Part shown: piece by piece, positions 59,821 to 64,000 of the stretch | Position numbering within the stretch: position 1 is the stretch's first letter | How the letters are laid out: every line of letters begins with the position of its first letter | NCBI GenBank assembly: GCA_038363925.1 | Contig: JAQQWL010000009.1 | Coordinates: forward strand, 3,100,001-3,164,000 | DNA length: 64,000 nucleotides | From: Apiospora phragmitis | Lineage: Eukaryota; Ascomycota; Sordariomycetes; Amphisphaeriales; Apiosporaceae | Reading direction: 5' to 3' | Translations under genes and position numbers: made by a program | The notes under the pieces: model-generated | Databases searched by the model: none | What the model saw: only the letters and a program-made list of their open reading frames with translations | What the model was told of the DNA's origin: nothing

Positions 59821-61572
59821 TTACTCTTTCGTGACCAAGCTCCCGTCGACATCGCTCTTAAAGCGACGGGCACCCGCAGGCTCCTTAGCCCACGTCTCGG
59901 CCAGACCGAGTTTGGGGTCGTTCTCGGGGTAGCCGAGACTGACGCGCAGCTTCTCGATCTCGTCGCGGACGCGGCGAGCTACCTCGATGCGCAGCGCTTG
60001 GGCCTCGGCGCCGTATTTGAGCTCCTCACTGAGTTCGCCCATGGCTATTTGGCCGCTGCCCATCTTTTGTTTTTGCATGGTTGTGGAATGCTGTTGTTGT
60101 TGTTGCTGTAGTTGTAGCTGATCATCGGAATCACTTAGTGACGATGTTGTTGTCGTGGTGGCAGTCGTGACCGTAGGGGTCAATGATGAGCTCTTTGACG
60201 ACCAGAGCGATGACAGCGATGCCCATGACGAAGTGCTCCTCCTGGGTTTCGAGGCGACATCATCACCCTCTGCTTCACCCAGAGCTCTCAGCCGGTCTTT
60301 CCGGACCAGCTCCCGCCACTTCCGGCGCAGGTCCCCGAACTTGGCCTCCATATCCAGGAGCTCGCCAAACGTGATGTGGAACTTCTTGCCACCGCGCGGA
60401 AGGAACCGAGGAAAGGTGCGCTCCTCCGACATGATGTTCTGCGTGCCGTCGATGAACAAGGGCAGCATGTCGGGCATGGGCTCCGACTCGAGGATGAGAC
60501 GGGCGACGCCCCATTTGAAGTAGCGCATGGTCAAGGACGGATGTTGGTGGATACATCCTTCGGGGAAGATATCTATAAATAAAGTTAGAGTGATGAACTC
60601 CCCCGAGTCAACCACAAACAGGGGCGTTATATAAAAAGGCGCACCCAATGAGTAAGTTCAGGGTAAAAAGGACTAGTATCCGTGTATAGGGGTACTACTT
60701 ACGGACCCATGCTAAACGATTTTGGGCGTAGATGGAAGGAGCAACGAAAGAATCGGTGCCATCAGTGCTATAAGTCAGGCCGTCGCCTGAAGTGAAAGGA
60801 TCAGATATATTGTTAGCGCCGAGACCTTTTGAAGAGGCTGCGTCGAGGGACCCTGGCTGTAGGCTGCCAAACGGCTGTGCTGATAGCAGCCGGATGGCCT
60901 GGGGTATAGTCGCCTGGAAAGCACCGCCATGGGGGAGAGTATGAAGCTCGGTGTGTGGGCAGCACCTGGCCCAGGCTGAAGAACGTTGACAGGGCTCTGG
61001 GGTTATGAGTAAGTCTCGCGCGCAAGGACGGCCCAGCATGAAGTAGAGTTGCTCTCACTTATTCTTGAAACATATGTCGTGAGCCCCTAGTCCCCATCGC
61101 AGGTTGGTGGGATTGAAGGCATAACGTGCTGGTAATATCCCCCACATGAGTGGATCGTCCATTCTGTATGTCACCACAGCCGATGAGCTACCATTGCGTC
61201 TTAATGTGACTTTGGTTAAGACACTTACACGCTAACATGATTGCACACTGATATCTCGGTTAGCACTGAAACTTGGGATATAGAAATATGGTATTTCAGT
61301 AAAAGATGGGCTTGTATAGGAACCCACCTGTAATGAGGCCCCTTTCCCTCTTGTCCACGTCTTCCCCTCTTGTCTAGTATCTCCAAAAATCGATCCAGGC
61401 CAGTCGTCTCAACCGTATTCAACCCGTACAAAAAGCCTCGACACAGCATGCTGGTTGCGCCGAGGATGAAAGACGAAGACATGCGCCATGACAGGCTGGG
61501 TTGCTCCAGGGGCGTCCTTGTGGCGGTGCTGGTCGCCGAGGACTCGGGGCTATCGTGAGCGTTGCTCGCCAT
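59821..61572 (-). CDS. taz1: Tafazzin-type lyso-cardiolipin transacylase, two frame breaks
   Basis: Tafazzin remodels cardiolipin acyl chains in mitochondria. Exons: complement(join(59821..60572, 60703..60996, 61059..61163, 61229..61247, 61328..61572)), about 470 aa. The second exon is only 19 nt and supplies the core of the HX4D acyltransferase motif NHVSVMDDPLMWG, which also needs both flanking exons. Other landmarks are ARYAFNPTNLRWGLGAHDIC, FSLGQVLPTHR, GGAFQATIPQAIRLL and VHIFPEGCIHQHP. The C-terminal third has an insertion rich in Ser/Thr and Gln (LQLQQQQQQH), which is unusual for yeast Taz1 and probably disordered. Two breaks need one base removed each: the GGCCCC stretch 61337-61342 (EGKG to LIT) and GGGGG 60931-60935 (ASYSP to HGGAFQ). 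All five introns/exons keep phase after that. Confidence 0.93.
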
Positions 61573-62185
61573 GGCTGGTCAATTCGCACTTCGCACTGGC
61601 GCTCCCTCAAAACAACTCAATACTAGTACAACGACAGTTCATGAGAAAAGAATGAGAAGTTATAAAGCGGTTCCACCAGATTCACATTCTAAAAGCAAAG
61701 CCTTGCAGGTCAAACGTGGAGTGAAGAAGGAAAAGAGCGAGGGAATGAGTGGCCAAGCATCAAAGGAAGCCTTGTCGCAATGACGACAGCCTCTTAATTG
61801 GATTGAAATGGGTTTTTCGAAAGAGAGAGCCGCAAGCGAGCAAGCACATCTATGATGGGTCCATCTCCAGTTTGTTGCAGTGTTGCCCCAGAATCAGATG
61901 CCCGCTAACGCTAGGAAGGCAAGTGCCTAATAAATGTTGAGGGAACAGCCGAGCAGCTCCGATCCCTCGCGATTTCCAGGCCTTGCAGTCGCTAAATCCA
62001 CTGGAAGGCAAAGCTGGCAGGCTGCTAGGGGGAAGGTGGGGCAACGTCTTCTAGAATAATTCGGCCTAGGGACATCAGCTTAGGCTTATTTAGCTACATC
62101 ATTAGTAGGCCCTATTACTTAAGACCTTCTTTTGCATACAACACAACAAAGTTGGCTGCCGACGACCAGCCACTCACACGCCAAC
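61573..62185. promoter_or_regulatory. Divergent promoter region, taz1 and NOSIP gene
   Basis: A 613-bp head-to-head interval holds both promoters. No specific motif can be assigned. Confidence 0.55.
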
Positions 62186-63420
62186 ATGTCGCACAGTAAG
62201 TTCACATACATATATTTCCTCATGGCATTGATCCGAACTCTCTTCTTTTGAGCAGCGGAGATACTGACAAACCATCGCGCGCAGGCAAACGCAACACCAG
62301 CCGCGCCGTCTTCACCTCGCACGAGCGCGAACAGGCCAAGAAGGCCTGGTCCTCGACGTTGGCGACCCTGTCGCGCGAGTCCTTCCTGCCCTTCGCCTCG
62401 TGCCGCCTGTGCCTCGAGCCCGCCCTGGACCCTGTCGCCTGCACGCACGGCGACCTCTTCTGTCGCGAGTGCGCCCTGTCCAACATCCTGGCCCAGAAGA
62501 AGGAGATCAAGCGGCTGGAGAAGGTGCGCGAGGCCGAGGCCCGCGACCGCGGCGAGGACGCCGCCCGCCAGGAGGCCGAGGAGAAGGAGCGCGCCGTCCG
62601 CGCGTTCGAGATGACGCAGATGGGGCTCGACGTCGCGGGGCGGAAGCTGGGGGAGACGAAGCAGAAGAAGCCTGCTGCTCAGGATGCGACGACTGTTTCG
62701 GATACAATACCAGAAGAGGCTAGAAATGGCAACGGTGCGACGGGGACCAAACGGAAATTCGAACTCGATGACCAGGAGCTTTCGCGCATCGCGTCGGAAG
62801 ACCGCGCCAAGGCGCGCAAGGCGCTCGAGGACGAGAAGGCGGCGAAGCCCAAGCTCGCGTCCTTCTGGGTGCCGTCCATCACGCCCACCTCCAACACCAA
62901 GGACACCCTGCACGAGGTCACGAAGAAGGCCAAGACCACACCCACCTGCCCGGCGTCGTCCGAGGACAAACCCCACACGTACGGACTGCATACACTGGTC
63001 GCGGTGCACTTCACAGAAGAGGAAGAAGAGGGAAACGGTACGGCGCAGAAGAGCGGCAAAAGTAAAAAAATGCAGAGGGTATGCCCTTCGTGCAAGAAGG
63101 CCCTGAGCAACTCGTCGAGGGCGATGCTGGCTCGCCCCTGCGGTCACGTGCTCTGCCGGAACTGCGTTGATAGGTTCATGCGGCCGAGCGGTCACCACGA
63201 TCCGCACGCCGAGGAAGTAGATCCCGAGGGGCTCCGGTGCTACGTTTGTGAGACTGACCTCGTAGACCGAGGTGCAGGGAACGACGGTGCAACCAAGAAT
63301 AAGAAAAAGGAGAAGGAGAGAATAAAACCGGGGCTCATCGAACTCCGGAGTGAGGGCACTGGCTTCTCAGCTGGTGGTGCGAACCAGGTCCAGAAATCAG
63401 GGGTGGCGTTCCAGTGCTGA
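62186..63420 (+). CDS. NOSIP-type RING/U-box-like ubiquitin ligase
   Basis: Exons 62186-62195 and 62285-63420, 381 aa, frame intact. The first exon is only 10 nt (MSH plus one base) and joins SKRNTSRAVFTSHEREQAKK, the conserved NOSIP N-terminus. A first zinc-type half lies at about 42-67: CRLCLEPALDPVACTHGDLF then CRECAL. A helical charged region follows (EIKRLEKVREAEARDRGEDA). The second part at about 265-295 is CPSCKKALSNSSRAMLARPC then GHVLCRNCVDRFM, followed by GLRCYVCETDL. The protein ends ...GTGFSAGG then QKSGVAFQC, as NOSIP proteins do. Homologues are nuclear and associate with the spliceosome; ubiquitin-ligase activity is known for animal NOSIP. The gene is GC-rich, so long open frames also exist on the opposite strand, but these lack any motif. 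Confidence 0.93.
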
Positions 63421-64000
63421 GGAAAGCTGCATAGAAACGTCCCATGCCCCGTGCTCTCCTTTTCGAAACAGGGGTTGCAGCAGCACTGCGACCCTGAGTG
63501 AACTGGGAGACCTCGCTTTCTCGGTATAATTATAGACTCAAATGCACTGTCTTGCTAATGTGGTCTCTAGAGCTTAAGAGCATGCATATATGCTTGCTCA
63601 TCAGGCCAGGCCGTAAGAATCAGGCCTCTACCATAGCATGCCCATATGGTGTAAACTCCACGGATCCTTGCATTTATTTCTAAATCTAAAAGTCTAGGTA
63701 AAAGTACTTACAGGCTTTTGACTACAACGCCCATGAGAAAAGAAGATTAGTTGCCCAAAGAACCAGAATGGAAATGATGCGCTATCGTAAAAAAAGAAAT
63801 CCCGAAGGGAACTTGTGCCCCCATGCTCCAGCAAACAAACCGGGAAATGCCCCCAAAATTGGAACACCGCCTGTAATGCAGCTAGCTTACAGTAGGTAAT
63901 ACAAGATATTATATGTGTACAGTCCAATAAGGAAAACCAAGAACCTCCCCCTTAACCCAATCCATTCATCCGAATATCAACAATATGCAGGAAGTAGTAC
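63421..64000. other. Intergenic at right edge
   Basis: 3' UTR of the NOSIP gene and unassigned sequence. No gene or RNA seen before the edge. Confidence 0.5.

Noticed and set aside
62119..63207. Long open frame of 362 codons on the minus strand across the NOSIP gene
   Set aside because: It is a shadow of the GC-rich NOSIP coding sequence. The translation is low-complexity Arg/Leu/Gly without motifs, while the plus strand gives a full NOSIP protein.

Overview
The window is nuclear DNA of a filamentous ascomycete, most likely a Sordariomycete. Supporting points: short GT-AG introns (mostly 47-140 nt) with CTAAC/CTGAC branch points; a HET-domain gene; a DUF6594-type membrane protein; a C2H2 plus fungal-specific transcription factor; a PSTAIRE kinase of the Pho85/PhoA type; a tRNA-Gly with an anticodon-loop intron; and an AT-rich transposon relic with the dinucleotide signature of repeat-induced point mutation (RIP). 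Species cannot be named from the sequence alone.

Layout. 1-3316: the end of an ankyrin-repeat protein, then a HET-domain gene. 3919-4001: tRNA-Gly(GCC). 6670-10609 (-): Cdc25-type Ras exchange factor with SH3 and WW-like domains. 10610-23017: about 12.4 kb without a convincing gene, holding a 1738-bp RIP-mutated DNA transposon with 55-bp terminal inverted repeats (15496-17233). 23018-25809: C2H2/fungal-trans regulator. 27647-29020: GPI-type GH16 wall enzyme. 32343-33644: GH64 beta-1,3-glucanase-like protein. 34686-36172: DUF6594-type membrane protein. 36471-36850: small Ser/Thr-rich protein. 37094-38281 (-): 3-ketodihydrosphingosine reductase. 38734-40746: Sas10/Utp3. 41371-42670 (-): Gtr2-type Rag GTPase. 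45051-46296 (-): MIF-domain protein. 48429-49174 (-): four-helix membrane protein. 51046-53111 (-): poly(A) polymerase. 54007-56160 (-): septin-like GTPase with a C-terminal membrane helix. 57696-58748: Pho85-type CDK. 59821-61572 (-): tafazzin. 62186-63420: NOSIP-type RING protein.

There is no gene cluster for one pathway. The right 27 kb is gene-dense housekeeping: Ras, TORC1 and phosphate signalling, mRNA 3'-end formation, ribosome biogenesis, sphingolipid and cardiolipin metabolism. The left and middle parts are accessory: allorecognition-type genes, wall enzymes and the transposon relic.

The most important caution is that many clearly conserved genes read correctly only if one base is added or removed, nearly always inside a run of G or C. 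I count more than 20 such sites. They hit essential genes (poly(A) polymerase, Sas10, Tsc10) as well as accessory ones, so sequence or assembly error is more likely than mass pseudogenisation. For the complete genes, the exon sums become divisible by three after the inferred one-base corrections. Exon coordinates below are as they stand in the given sequence.
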